This document shows, one piece after another, positions 42,267 to 51,672 of a stretch of DNA of 64,000 nt. The position numbers and the translations under genes were made by a program. Under the pieces are notes generated by a model. The model made no database searches, was not told where the DNA came from, and saw nothing but the letters and a program-made list of their open reading frames with translations. The DNA is from Gordonia humi (GTDB lineage Bacteria; Actinomycetota; Actinomycetes; Mycobacteriales; Mycobacteriaceae): contig NZ_JACIFP010000001.1 of NCBI RefSeq assembly GCF_014197435.1, positions 4,092,001 through 4,156,000 on the forward strand, read 5' to 3'. Each line of letters begins with the position of its first letter. Position 1 is the first letter of the stretch.

Positions 42267-43405
42267 ACGTGAGCCGTCGCGGCTTCCTCGCCGCGGGACT
42301 GTCCGGAATGGCCGGCGCGGCCGCCGGATCGGTCCTCGCGCAGCACTCGCCCGCGGCCGGCGCGACACCCGCCACCGATCAGCCGTTCGCGTCGTATCTG
42401 GCCGTCGACCTGGCGACGCGGACCCCGTCCGAGACCGACGATCTCCTGCGGGCTCTCACCGATCGGATCACGACCCTGCACCGGACGACGACACCGAACA
42501 ACCGCAGCATCGCCACCGCGCCCGCGGACCCCGGAACGCTGGGTCCGACGGTCGCGCCCGGGCGTCTGACCACCAACATCGGCTACGGCGCGAGCTTCTT
42601 CGATCGCTGGCACACCGACCGACGACCGCGCGGGCTGACGCCGATGCGCGAGTTCCCCGACGACGGACTCGACCGCGACCGCTGCGACGGCGACCTCCTC
42701 CTGGAGATCCGAGCGGGCGAATCGGACGAGGTCTCCTACGCCGTTCGCGAACTGCTGCGCGCGGGCCGCGGCGGGATGACGGTCCGCTGGCAGCAGGAGG
42801 GCACCGTGCCGCCGCCGCGACCGGCAGGTGCTCCGCGCAACCACCTCGGTTTCAAGGACGGCACCGCGAACCTGACGGCGGAGGACTTTCCGACCCACGT
42901 GTGGCTCGACGGGACCGAGCAGCCGTGGACCAGGGGCGGGACATTCGTCGTCGTCCGACTGATCCGGATGCTGACCGAGTTCTGGGATCGGATCTCGGTG
43001 ACCGAACAGGAGCAGATCTTCGGCCGCGATCGCGGCACCGGCGCACCGCTGGACGGCAGCGTCGAAACCGACGTCCCGCACTACGCCGACGACCCGACCG
43101 GCGACGTCATTCCGCTGACATCGCACATCCGCAAGGCGAATCCGCGCACGGCCGACAGCGACGCGTCTCGGATCTTCCGCCGCACCTACAACTATTCGGC
43201 CGGCGTGCTGCCCGACGGCGAGCTCGACCTGGGACTGATCTTCACCTGCCTGCAGCGCGACATCGCCGGGCAGTTCGAAACCGTGCAGGAACGTCTGGCC
43301 GGTGAACCGCTGGTGGACTACATCACGCCGTTCGGCGGCGGCTACTTCTATCTTCCGCCTCGGGAACCGGGGATGGACGCGTCAACCATTGGAGGACTCC
43401 TGTGA
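42263..43405 (+). CDS. efeB: DyP-type haem peroxidase, EfeB type
   Basis: The 380-residue product has a Tat signal (SRRGFLAAGLSGMAG) and should be exported folded with haem. Family motifs are visible: GFKDGTAN (distal Asp and Gly), DIPLTSHIRKANPR region with proximal His, and RRTYNYS. It oxidises ferrous iron or dyes and passes iron to EfeO/EfeU. The start overlaps efeO (ATGA) and the stop overlaps the phosphoesterase gene (GTGA), so this is one operon. Confidence 0.92.
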   Translation: MNVSRRGFLAAGLSGMAGAAAGSVLAQHSPAAGATPATDQPFASYLAVDLATRTPSETDDLLRALTDRITTLHRTTTPNNRSIATAPADPGTLGPTVAPGRLTTNIGYGASFFDRWHTDRRPRGLTPMREFPDDGLDRDRCDGDLLLEIRAGESDEVSYAVRELLRAGRGGMTVRWQQEGTVPPPRPAGAPRNHLGFKDGTANLTAEDFPTHVWLDGTEQPWTRGGTFVVVRLIRMLTEFWDRISVTEQEQIFGRDRGTGAPLDGSVETDVPHYADDPTGDVIPLTSHIRKANPRTADSDASRIFRRTYNYSAGVLPDGELDLGLIFTCLQRDIAGQFETVQERLAGEPLVDYITPFGGGYFYLPPREPGMDASTIGGLL

Positions 43406-45246
43406 AACGCTCACCGGCCCGCAGCGCTTCAAGACTCGCCCGATCCGCAGGTCTGGTCGGCGCCGCCGCCCTGACCTTCGCGGTCGGCTCCGTCGCCGCA
43501 CCGGCCGCACTGGCCGACCCCGACGACACCGCGACCCCGATCAAGCACGTCGTCGTGCTCTTCGACGAGAACGTCTCGTTCGACCACTACTTCGGCACCT
43601 ACCCGAACGCCGCGAACACGCCCGGCGAGAAGCTGCAGGGGTCGGGCACCGCCGCCCCCGCCTTCCACGCCGCCCCCGGCACACCGACCGATGTCGACAC
43701 CTTCACCCACGCCGGCCTCGCCGGGGACGCGAACCCGAACACGTACAAGCCCTTCCGCTTCTCCCCCGAGCAGGCGATCACCTGCGACCAGAACCACGAG
43801 TACTTGGCCGAGCAGAAGTCGTTCGACAACGGGAAGATGGACAAGTTCGTCGAGTTCACCACCAAGGACAAGTGCGCGTCCGACGGTGAGGACATGTACG
43901 AACACCCAGGCTCGGTGATGGGCTACTACGACGGCAACACCGTCGCCGGGATGTGGAACTACGCTCAGAACTTCACCATGAACGACAACTACTGGAGCAC
44001 GGTCTTCGGTCCGAGCACCCCGGGCGCACTCAACCTGATCTCCGGACAGACGTTCGGCGTCCGCTCCTACGATCCGACCACCCGACAGCGGACGGACAAG
44101 CCCGACGAGGCCGTGGTCGCCGCGCCGACCGCCGACGGCGTCGGCACCGTCATCGAGGACCCGGACCCGCTGTACGACGACTGTTCGAACAAGAACCTGA
44201 CCTCGGACGACTCGCTTGCGGCGATGGACGGCAAGAACGTCGGCGACCAGCTGAACGCGAAGTCGGTCACCTGGGGCTGGTTCCAGGGCGGCTTCCGTCC
44301 GTCGAAGGCCGCGGGCGACGGGACGGGCGCTCAGTGCTCCACCACCCACACCAACGTCGCGGGCAACGCCGTCGTCGACTACAGCCCGCACCACAACCCG
44401 TTCTCGTACTACGAGTCGACGGCCAACAGGCATCACGTCGCTCCGAAGGACATCGACGAGATCGGGCACGACGGCCAGGCCAACCACAACTACGACCTCA
44501 CCGACTTCGACGAGGCGCTCGACGCGGGCAGACTGCCCGCCGTGAGCTTCTTGAAGGCGCCCGAGTACCAGGACGGCCACGCCTCGTACTCCGATCCGCT
44601 CGACGAGCAGACCTTCGTCACCAGCTACGTCAACAGGCTGCAGCGCTCGCCCGACTGGTCGTCGACGGCCGTCGTGATCGCCTACGACGACTCCGACGGC
44701 TGGTACGACCACAGGCCGCCGACCATCCTGTCCGGGTCGAAGAACACCGAGTTCGACTCCACGATCTGCTCGGACGCGACGGCGCCCGCGATCGGCGGCG
44801 ACGAACTGCGCTGCGGCCCCGGCTCACGACAGCCGTTCCTGCTGATCTCACCGTTCGCTCGTAAGAACGTCGTCGATCACACGCCGATCGAGCAGGCCTC
44901 GATCCTGAAGTTCGTGCAGGACAACTGGCGCCTCGGTCGGATCGACGGCTCGGCCGACGAACGCTCCGGGAAGATCGACGCCATGTTCGACTTCGCGCAT
45001 CCGCGCACCGACAAGGTCTGGCTCGATCAGGTGACCGGCGCCGTCGTCGCCGACGCGCCGCCCGCCGACCAGGGCGCGCAGAAGGCCGACGTCGCCTCGT
45101 CGAGCGAGGAGCCCGCACCGACCGCCGAGGCCTCCGACGACGATTCGAGCCACACCGGACTGTGGGTCGGCGTCATCGTCGCCGTCATCGTGGTGGTCCT
45201 CATCGCCATCGGCGCGTGGTCGATGGTGAGCCGCCGCAAGGGCTGA
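43402..45246 (+). CDS. exported phosphoesterase/phospholipase C with C-terminal membrane anchor
   Basis: The 614-residue product has a Sec signal (about 1 to 38) and an alkaline-phosphatase-like phosphoesterase domain: FDENVSFDHYFGTYP (ligand Glu/Asn, Asp/His), NDNYWSTVFGPSTPGALNLI (catalytic Thr region), DEIGHDGQANHNYDL and AYDDSDGWYDH. A Ser/Asp/Glu-rich linker leads to a C-terminal helix (about 586 to 606) and basic tail, so it is cell-surface anchored. Related to PlcA-C and acid phosphatase A. GTG 43402 overlaps the efeB stop; linkage of iron and phosphate scavenging is notable. Convergent with glgC. Confidence 0.88.
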   Translation: MKRSPARSASRLARSAGLVGAAALTFAVGSVAAPAALADPDDTATPIKHVVVLFDENVSFDHYFGTYPNAANTPGEKLQGSGTAAPAFHAAPGTPTDVDTFTHAGLAGDANPNTYKPFRFSPEQAITCDQNHEYLAEQKSFDNGKMDKFVEFTTKDKCASDGEDMYEHPGSVMGYYDGNTVAGMWNYAQNFTMNDNYWSTVFGPSTPGALNLISGQTFGVRSYDPTTRQRTDKPDEAVVAAPTADGVGTVIEDPDPLYDDCSNKNLTSDDSLAAMDGKNVGDQLNAKSVTWGWFQGGFRPSKAAGDGTGAQCSTTHTNVAGNAVVDYSPHHNPFSYYESTANRHHVAPKDIDEIGHDGQANHNYDLTDFDEALDAGRLPAVSFLKAPEYQDGHASYSDPLDEQTFVTSYVNRLQRSPDWSSTAVVIAYDDSDGWYDHRPPTILSGSKNTEFDSTICSDATAPAIGGDELRCGPGSRQPFLLISPFARKNVVDHTPIEQASILKFVQDNWRLGRIDGSADERSGKIDAMFDFAHPRTDKVWLDQVTGAVVADAPPADQGAQKADVASSSEEPAPTAEASDDDSSHTGLWVGVIVAVIVVVLIAIGAWSMVSRRKG

Positions 45247-45261
45247 GGTCGTTCGCCGCCC

Positions 45262-46479
45262 CTACTCCACCGCAACGTTCTTGCCCACGCACACCACGCC
45301 GCCGGCGCTGACCTGGAAGAGTTCGCGGTCGTGGGTGAGGTCGACGCCGATCTGACCGTCGTCGGCGACGGTGACGTTCTTGTCGAGGATCGCGTTGCGG
45401 ACCACGGCGTTGCGGCCGATCCGCACCCCCGGCATCAACACGCTGCCCTGCACCACGGCGCCCTCGTCGATGACGACGTCGTTCGAGAGCACCGAGTTGT
45501 GCACGGTGGCTCCGGAGACGATGCAGCCCTGCCCCACCATGGAGTCGTTCGCCGAACCGCCCTTGACGAACTTCGCCGGCGGCAGCAGGCTGGTCGCGCC
45601 GCGGATCGGCCAGCTCTGGTTGTAGAGGTTGAACACCGGGTTCTCCGAGACCAGGTCCATGTGCGCGTCGTAGAAGGAGTCGATGGTGCCGACGTCGCGC
45701 CAGTATCCCTTGTCCCGTGGAGTCTCTCCCGGGATGGCGTTGTCGTTGAAGTCGTACACGTACGCTCCGCCGGAGGCGACGAATGCCGGGATGATGTCGC
45801 CGCCCATGTCGTGATCGGAGTCCGGATCGGCCGCATCGGCTTTGAGCGCGTCGACGAGTCTGTCGGCGGTGAACACGTAATTGCCCATCGACGCATACGT
45901 CACATCGGGATCACCGGGGGTGCCGGGCGGGTCGCTCGGCTTCTCCACGAACGCGGTGATGCGGTTCTCGTCGTCGGAGTCGATGCAGCCGAACGCGAAC
46001 GCCTCCTTACGCGGAACTCGGATGCCCGCGACCGTGACGTCCGCCCCGGACGCGATGTGCTCGGCGACCATCTGCGACGGGTCCATCCGGTACACGTGGT
46101 CGGCGCCGAAGACGACGATGTAATCGGGCTTCTCGTCGTCGATCAGATTCATCGACTGGAAGATCGCGTCGGCGCTGCCGGTGTACCACCGCGGTCCGAG
46201 ACGCTGCTGCGCGGGGACGGGCGTGATGTACTCGCCGTGAAAGCCGGACACCCACCAGTGCTGCGAGATGTGCCGGTCCAGCGAGTGCGACTTGTACTGG
46301 GTGAGCACGCAGATACGCTCGTAACCACCGTTGACCAGGTTCGACAGCACGAAGTCGATCAGCCGGTACGACCCGCCGAACGGCACCGCAGGCTTGGCCC
46401 GATCCATCGTGAGCGGGTAGAGCCGCTTGCCCTCCCCACCGGCGAGGACGATTCCGAGCACGTGCGGTTTTGTTCTCAC
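45262..46479 (-). CDS. glgC: glucose-1-phosphate adenylyltransferase
   Basis: The 405-residue enzyme makes ADP-glucose for glycogen and, in mycobacteria, maltosyl-phosphate. It has the pyrophosphorylase motif [16 protein letters not shown] with K and R, then [25 protein letters not shown], and a C-terminal left-handed beta-helix. In M. tuberculosis glgC is divergent from glgA; here an RlmA gene lies where glgA would be, so glgA must be elsewhere. Convergent with the phosphoesterase gene, 15 bp apart. Confidence 0.95.
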   Translation of the reverse strand: MRTKPHVLGIVLAGGEGKRLYPLTMDRAKPAVPFGGSYRLIDFVLSNLVNGGYERICVLTQYKSHSLDRHISQHWWVSGFHGEYITPVPAQQRLGPRWYTGSADAIFQSMNLIDDEKPDYIVVFGADHVYRMDPSQMVAEHIASGADVTVAGIRVPRKEAFAFGCIDSDDENRITAFVEKPSDPPGTPGDPDVTYASMGNYVFTADRLVDALKADAADPDSDHDMGGDIIPAFVASGGAYVYDFNDNAIPGETPRDKGYWRDVGTIDSFYDAHMDLVSENPVFNLYNQSWPIRGATSLLPPAKFVKGGSANDSMVGQGCIVSGATVHNSVLSNDVVIDEGAVVQGSVLMPGVRIGRNAVVRNAILDKNVTVADDGQIGVDLTHDRELFQVSAGGVVCVGKNVAVE

Positions 46480-46534
46480 TGTTCAAACATATCGGCCCGG
46501 CGCGTAGGCGACCACCCGACCGCGCGAACCCGCG

Positions 46535-47383
46535 TCATCGACGCCGCGCGACGGTGAGCGTCACATCGAGCGTCGCGGCCACCGATCCGTCGCCCGCCAG
46601 TGCGCGGGCGGCGGCGGCGAGTTCGTCTCGAGTGCGGTGGAATCCGGCGGGCCCCATGCCCGCGACGTCGGCCAGACGAGAGGCGGACAACTCGCGCCGA
46701 GCCGTGACGACGCTGGTCTGTTCGACGACGAAGTCGGCGCGCAGATCCGCCTCGAGCCGGTCCGACTTGCCCTCGCCCACGCGCAGCATGCCCATCGGTT
46801 CGACGATCTCCGCGAGGTGGCCGGGATTCGGGGTGACGATCACCCAGGCTCCGCCCGGCGCGAGGACGCGAGCGGTCTCGGCGGGATTGCGCGGGGCGAA
46901 CACCGACAGGACGCGTGCGGCGACGCCGTCGGCGATCGGTATCGCCGACCACAGGTCGGCGACCACCGATATCGCACGCGGATGGACTCGGGCCGCGGCA
47001 CGCGCACACGCCTTCGACAGGTCCAGACTCACCCCGATCCGCTCGGAGCCGCCGAGTGCGGCGGCGAGGTAGGCCCCGGTACCGCCCGCCGCGTCCACGA
47101 CGATCCCCGGCGCGGGGTCGATGCAGGCCCGCGCCACCGCGTCCTGCAGCGGGGAGTACAGACCGTCGGCGAAGACTCGTGTGCGAGCGGTCACCATGTC
47201 CGCGGTGTCGGAGCGATGGGCGGTGCCCCTGCCGCTCAGCAGCGACACGTAGCCCTGGCGGGCGAGATCGAAGCGGTGACCGGTCGTGCAGCCGAGCACT
47301 CGGTCGGTGAGCAGCAGCTCGCCCGAGCAGATCGGGCAGATCAGATGGGCGGCGGCGAACAGATCCGCCGGTCGGCCGCTCAG
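46535..47383 (-). CDS. RlmA-type 23S rRNA methyltransferase
   Basis: This product (282 residues if CTG 47383 is used) has the RlmA(I)/(II) N-terminal zinc site (CPICSGEL, then LGCTTGHRFDLARQGYVSLL), followed by an SAM-binding Rossmann fold (VVDAAGGTGAYLAAALGG, motif I) with SAPRNP-like VFAPRNPAETARVL. It should methylate guanosine in 23S rRNA; target position unknown. No ATG or GTG fits the homologous N-terminus: the candidates are CTG 47383, which overlaps the DUF3117 stop by four bases, or a CTG near 47350. A sequencing error is possible. Confidence 0.8.
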   Translation of the reverse strand: MSGRPADLFAAAHLICPICSGELLLTDRVLGCTTGHRFDLARQGYVSLLSGRGTAHRSDTADMVTARTRVFADGLYSPLQDAVARACIDPAPGIVVDAAGGTGAYLAAALGGSERIGVSLDLSKACARAAARVHPRAISVVADLWSAIPIADGVAARVLSVFAPRNPAETARVLAPGGAWVIVTPNPGHLAEIVEPMGMLRVGEGKSDRLEADLRADFVVEQTSVVTARRELSASRLADVAGMGPAGFHRTRDELAAAARALAGDGSVAATLDVTLTVARRR

Positions 47384-47547
47384 GCAATGACCTCGCGGAG
47401 AGCCTCGCCGAGGGCGCCGGCCTCTTCGTCGTTCAGTTCGACGACGAGTCGTCCGCCGCCGTCGATCGGAATGCGTACGACGATCCCACGACCTTCCTTG
47501 ACCGCTTCCATCGGGCCGTCGCCCATCCGTGGCTTCATCGCCGCCAT
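47380..47547 (-). CDS. DUF3117 small protein, Rv1211 type
   Basis: The 55-residue protein begins MAAMKPRMGDGPMEAVKEG and ends EEAGALGEALREVIA; the sequence is very strongly conserved across actinobacteria (as I recall it), but the function is not known. It has a strong GGAGGGAG ribosome site. The TGA overlaps the only plausible start of the RlmA gene (CTGA), suggesting translational coupling. No membrane segment or Cys. Confidence 0.85.
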   Translation of the reverse strand: MAAMKPRMGDGPMEAVKEGRGIVVRIPIDGGGRLVVELNDEEAGALGEALREVIA

Positions 47548-47633
47548 GCCGGTGCTCCCTCCAACGATTCACTGACTCGTCCATGATACGTGCAGCGCAC
47601 AGCGGCATGTGAGTCAGTGCCGGAAGAACTTAC

Positions 47634-47975
47634 TCATTCGTCAATATTGCGAACCTGGACGGTCGGCATGGTTCCGGTGTCGGCGACGTCGCGACCGGAC
47701 AGTTCTTGGACCACGTCGCGCAGTTCGTCGATCTCGCGGGCCAGCTTCTCCAGCGCCCAGTCGACCTCGACGGCCTTGTAGCCACGGAGGGTCTGCGCGA
47801 ACACGAGTCCGCGGACGTCGTCGCCACTGATGCCGGCGCGCGGCAGTCTGGTCAGTGTGGTGTCGCGGCCGACGGGCGGCAGATCTTCGCCGCGGCCGAA
47901 GACGAACCACACGATCGCGAAGATCAGCGCGACCAGTACGGCCACGCCGATCACATACAGTCCGATGATCGCCAC
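47634..47975 (-). CDS. DivIVA-domain membrane protein, Rv1209 type
   Basis: The 113-residue product has an N-terminal transmembrane helix (about 4 to 26, MAIIGLYVIGVAVLVALIFA) and a C-terminal DivIVA-like segment (VRGLVFAQTLRGYKAVEVDW then ALEKLAREI). It may link to polar growth or septum factors. TAGGCT (47982 to 47987, minus strand) lies six bases before the GTG, predicting a leaderless mRNA; the -10 overlaps the gpgS stop. Same gene order as the Rv1208-Rv1209 region of M. tuberculosis. Confidence 0.8.
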   Translation of the reverse strand: MAIIGLYVIGVAVLVALIFAIVWFVFGRGEDLPPVGRDTTLTRLPRAGISGDDVRGLVFAQTLRGYKAVEVDWALEKLAREIDELRDVVQELSGRDVADTGTMPTVQVRNIDE

Positions 47976-47979
47976 GTGA

Positions 47980-48948
47980 CTAGCCTAGCCGCGCCGCGTC
48001 GAACACCGCCGGATCGAGATCGATGACCGGTGGCCTCTCGTCGCGCATCAAGTCGGTGGTGTGCGGGGCGAAACCCCCGGTGTCATCCGGGATGAACTGG
48101 GTCAGCCCGATCCCGGAGTCGGTGATGCCGCAGCGGTCCAGCAGGGTCGCGACGATCTGTCGACTCATCACCGCGAGGTCGCGCAGCGAACGGTTGCGGT
48201 GTTGGCGCACACCGAGATTCACCTGCCCGATGCCGGCGAGACCGTAGCGGTCGTAGGTGTCGACGAGCAGTCCGATCTCGACGCCGTATCCGGGGGCGAA
48301 GCGCACCGAGGCGAGTAGTTCGCGGGTGCCCGCGTACTCTCCGCCGAGCGGCTGCAGCACCTCCCCGAGTTCGGGTTTGAGCGCGGTCAGCAGCGGCCGC
48401 GCGAGCAGTTCGGTGACCCGTCCGCCTCCGGAGGCCTCGTGGGTCGCCCCGGTCAGCAGCGGCCGCCGGTAGTAGCCCTTCACGAGGTGGATGTCCGAGT
48501 CGGCGAGCAGCGGGCCGAGCATCTTCGGCACGAACATCGGGTCGGGATCGATCAGGTCCGCGTCGACGAAGGCGATCAGGTCACCGGTCGTCGCGGCCAG
48601 CGAACGCCACAGCGCCTCCCCCTTGCCGGGTAGCGGCGCCAGACCGGGGATCGCCTCCTCCCGGGTCACCACGCGCGCACCCGCGGCGCGGGCCCGCCGC
48701 GCGGTGTCGTCGGTGCAGCCGGAGTCGACGACGACGAGTTCGTCGACGAGCGAACCGACCAGCGGGGCGATCGTCGCGATGACGCCGGCGACGGTGTCCT
48801 CCTCGTCGAGCGCGGGCAGCACCACCGACACGGTGCGCTCGCCCTTGGCCGCGACGAGGTCGTCGACGCTCCACTCCGGGTGATCCCAGGTGTGCGTGTG
48901 CGACCAGCGGGCCTCCCCCTCGCCGCGGTCGGTCCAGTCGTGGTTCAC
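47980..48948 (-). CDS. gpgS: glucosyl-3-phosphoglycerate synthase
   Basis: The 322-residue GT81 glycosyltransferase starts methylglucose lipopolysaccharide synthesis by joining glucose from UDP-glucose to 3-phosphoglycerate. Motifs visible: SVVLPALDEEDTVAGV, DSGCTDDTARRAR, GKGEALWRSLAATTGDLIAF and the DxD metal site VDADL. Mycobacterial homologs are about the same length. GTG 48948 overlaps the folP2 stop, so both genes are coupled, as in Rv1207/Rv1208. Confidence 0.95.
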   Translation of the reverse strand: MNHDWTDRGEGEARWSHTHTWDHPEWSVDDLVAAKGERTVSVVLPALDEEDTVAGVIATIAPLVGSLVDELVVVDSGCTDDTARRARAAGARVVTREEAIPGLAPLPGKGEALWRSLAATTGDLIAFVDADLIDPDPMFVPKMLGPLLADSDIHLVKGYYRRPLLTGATHEASGGGRVTELLARPLLTALKPELGEVLQPLGGEYAGTRELLASVRFAPGYGVEIGLLVDTYDRYGLAGIGQVNLGVRQHRNRSLRDLAVMSRQIVATLLDRCGITDSGIGLTQFIPDDTGGFAPHTTDLMRDERPPVIDLDPAVFDAARLG

Positions 48949-49835
48949 GCCAGACCTCGCACGGTGCGGGAGGGGGGACGGGTGCCCGCGATCGAGGCCA
49001 CCATGTCGACCACGCGCCGCGTGTCCGCCACCTCGTGGACACGGAAGATGCGAGCGCCGGCCGCCGCGGCGAGCGCCGTCGCCGCCAGAGTGCCCGCCAC
49101 CCGTTCCTCGAGCCCGACGCCGAGCGTCTCGCCGATGAAGTCCTTGTTCGACAACGCCATCAGGACCGGCCACCCGGTGCCGACGAGCCGGTCGATCTCT
49201 CGCAGCAGCGCCAGACCGTGATGGGTGTTCTTCCCGAAATCGTGCGTCGGGTCGATCAGGATGCCGTCCTCGCGGACCCCCGCGGCCCGGGCGCGCGCCG
49301 CGGCCTCGGTCACCTCGGTCACCACGTCGGCGACGACGTCGTCGTAGGCGACCCGATGCGGACGCGTGCGTACCACGGCACCGCCCGTGTGCGAACAGAC
49401 GATGCCCGCGCCGGCCTGCGCCGCGACGCCCACCAGAGCGGGGTCGACGCCTGCCCACGTGTCGTTGATGATGTCGGCGCCGGCCTCGCACGCGGCGGCC
49501 GCCACCTCTGCGCGCCAGGTGTCGACACTGATCAGCAGGTCCGGGTGCGCATCGCGGATCCACGCGATGAGCGGGACCACGCGGCCGGCCTCCGCGACGG
49601 CGTCGACGTGTTCACCGGGGCCCGCCTTGACGCCGCCGATGTCGACGATGTCGGCGCCCTGCGCCACGACCGCGTCGACTCGCGCCTTGGCGGCATCGTC
49701 GGAGAAGGTGGCTCCCCGGTCGTAGAACGAGTCCGGTGTGCGGTTGACGATCGCCATGACGAGAGCACGGTCGGTGGCGACGGACCGACCGGCCAGGGTC
49801 GATCCGGCCGGGCCGACCGAAGGGGCGAGACTCAC
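48945..49835 (-). CDS. folP2: dihydropteroate synthase-like protein FolP2
   Basis: This is a 296-residue TIM-barrel protein with MAIVNRTPDSF, DIVDIGGVKAGPG, ISVDTWR, INDTWAG and DPTHDFGKN. The second DHPS of mycobacteria (Rv1207) lacks ordinary DHPS activity in published work, and residues differ here at loop 1 (GGVKAGPG where functional FolP has GGESTRPG), so it is probably not the folate enzyme. Its fixed coupling to gpgS suggests a role in methylglucose lipopolysaccharide metabolism (inference). GTG 49835. Confidence 0.9.
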   Translation of the reverse strand: MSLAPSVGPAGSTLAGRSVATDRALVMAIVNRTPDSFYDRGATFSDDAAKARVDAVVAQGADIVDIGGVKAGPGEHVDAVAEAGRVVPLIAWIRDAHPDLLISVDTWRAEVAAAACEAGADIINDTWAGVDPALVGVAAQAGAGIVCSHTGGAVVRTRPHRVAYDDVVADVVTEVTEAAARARAAGVREDGILIDPTHDFGKNTHHGLALLREIDRLVGTGWPVLMALSNKDFIGETLGVGLEERVAGTLAATALAAAAGARIFRVHEVADTRRVVDMVASIAGTRPPSRTVRGLA

Positions 49836-49866
49836 GGATTCACCCTACGGGGCGTGTCCGATCGGT

Positions 49867-51633
49867 TCAGCGCGGGGCCTTCGCCGCCGCCACGTCGGCC
49901 ACGTAGCCGTCGTAGAACGGCACGTATCCGTCGGCGCGGCCGGCGAGCACCCACACCTCGTCGTCGCCGGTGTCGGTGAAGCCCGCGTCGCGCAACTCCA
50001 CCTTGCGGTTCTTGAACGTCGAGGTGACCTCGATCTCGGGCACGAACCGGATGAACAGCGGCACCGCATACGACGGGAGTTCGGCGTACAGATGCGCGGC
50101 GAGCGCCTTCGGATCGGGACGGTCGCCGTCGACGGTCACCGCGACCATGCCCGCCTTCCCGTCGCACCCGGGGACCTCGACGCCGAATGCGACCGCGCCG
50201 GACACGCCGTCGGCGGTGTCGACGGCGCTCTCGACCTCGGTGGTCGCCACGTTCTCGCCCTTCCAGCGGAAGGTGTCGCCGAGTCGGTCGACGAAGGTGA
50301 TGTGCGAGAAGCCGATCTGGCGGACCAGGTCGCCGGAGTTGAAGTAGGCGTCGCCCGATTTGAACGCGTCTCGGATCACCTTCTTCTCCGTCTCGGCGGC
50401 GTCGGTGTAGCCGTCGACGGGGACGCGGTCGCTGATCTCGGAGATCAGCAGGCCCGGCTCGCCCTTGGGCATCTGCCGCAGCCGTCCCCGTTCGTCGCGT
50501 TTGGCGGTGCCGTCGGGGTTGTAGTCGACCACCTTGAACGGCAGCGGGCAGAACCCGGCGGTGCGTTTGACGCCGAACGCGTTGACGAAGGCGAGATTCA
50601 GTTCGCTGGCACCGTAGAACTCGACGATCCGCTCGATGCCGAATCGCTGCTCGAACTCGTCCCAGATCTCCGGTCGCATCCCGTTGCCGATGATCACGCG
50701 GATCGAGTGCCTGCGGTCGGTCGGTTTGGGCGGCTGCGCCAGCAGGTAGCGGCAGAGCTCCCCGATGTAGGTGAACGACGTCGCCCGGTTCTCGATGATC
50801 TCGTCCCAGAACCGCGAGGCCGAGAACTGCTTGCTCAGCGCGATGCACGCGCCACCGGCCAGGACCGCGCCGAGCGAGACCGACAACGCGTTGTTGTGGT
50901 ACAGCGGCAGAGCGACGTACATGGTGTCGGAGGGCCGCAGACGCACGGCCAGGCCGCCGATGCCGGAGTAGTTGGCCAGCCAGCGGTTGTGGCTCATCAC
51001 GCTGGCCTTGGGCAGACCGGTGGTGCCGGAGGTGAAGATGTAGAAGGCGAGGGTCGAGGCGGGCAGGGTGGCGGTGACCGCCGGGTCGGCCTCCGACTCG
51101 CCTTCGGCGGCCGCGTCGAGCGCCGAGAAGTCGAGGACGTGCTCGGGGTGGGAGGTCGGCGTCATCGAGTCGAACGCCTCGGCGCACTCGGGATCGGTCA
51201 GCAGGACCTTGGCGTTCAGCAACGACATGCTGTGGTCGATCACATGACCGCGCTGGTTGTAGTTGAGCATGCCCGCGACGGCGCCCAGTTTGAGCGTGGC
51301 GAGGATAACCATGAGGTCGGTCGGGCTGTTCTTCGACAGGATGCCGACGACGTCGCCGACGCCGACGCCGCGCCCGGCCAGCACCGCCGCATACCGGTTC
51401 ACCTGACGGTTCACCTCGCCGTACGACGACGATTCCCCATGCCAGCGGATGAACGGCCGATCGGGATGGTCGGCGGCCAGCCTGGCGAAGATCTGGCCGA
51501 TGGTGTTCTTCTTGTCGCCGGACCGGAAAACCAGGCCGGGAGCGTGCCGGGCCATCGACGGAAGGTCCGGGACCATAGCGACGACGCCTTTGAGTAGATC
51601 GGCGACACCGACCTTCGTGGGCACTGTGTTCAT
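49867..51633 (-). CDS. fadD6: fatty-acyl-CoA synthetase FadD6 type
   Basis: The 588-residue acyl-activating enzyme has the AMP-binding motif YIFTSGTTGLPKASVMS (about 205 to 221), EFYGASELNL and the C-terminal GDTFRWKGENVATTEVE. It converts long-chain fatty acids to CoA esters at the membrane; homolog Rv1206 is the next gene upstream of folP2 in M. tuberculosis as well. Lies 31 bp upstream of folP2 in the same direction; it may be in the same operon. Confidence 0.93.
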   Translation of the reverse strand: MNTVPTKVGVADLLKGVVAMVPDLPSMARHAPGLVFRSGDKKNTIGQIFARLAADHPDRPFIRWHGESSSYGEVNRQVNRYAAVLAGRGVGVGDVVGILSKNSPTDLMVILATLKLGAVAGMLNYNQRGHVIDHSMSLLNAKVLLTDPECAEAFDSMTPTSHPEHVLDFSALDAAAEGESEADPAVTATLPASTLAFYIFTSGTTGLPKASVMSHNRWLANYSGIGGLAVRLRPSDTMYVALPLYHNNALSVSLGAVLAGGACIALSKQFSASRFWDEIIENRATSFTYIGELCRYLLAQPPKPTDRRHSIRVIIGNGMRPEIWDEFEQRFGIERIVEFYGASELNLAFVNAFGVKRTAGFCPLPFKVVDYNPDGTAKRDERGRLRQMPKGEPGLLISEISDRVPVDGYTDAAETEKKVIRDAFKSGDAYFNSGDLVRQIGFSHITFVDRLGDTFRWKGENVATTEVESAVDTADGVSGAVAFGVEVPGCDGKAGMVAVTVDGDRPDPKALAAHLYAELPSYAVPLFIRFVPEIEVTSTFKNRKVELRDAGFTDTGDDEVWVLAGRADGYVPFYDGYVADVAAAKAPR

Positions 51634-51672
51634 CCTTGCTTCACTCCTCCCGACATGCGAATGCGCAACACC

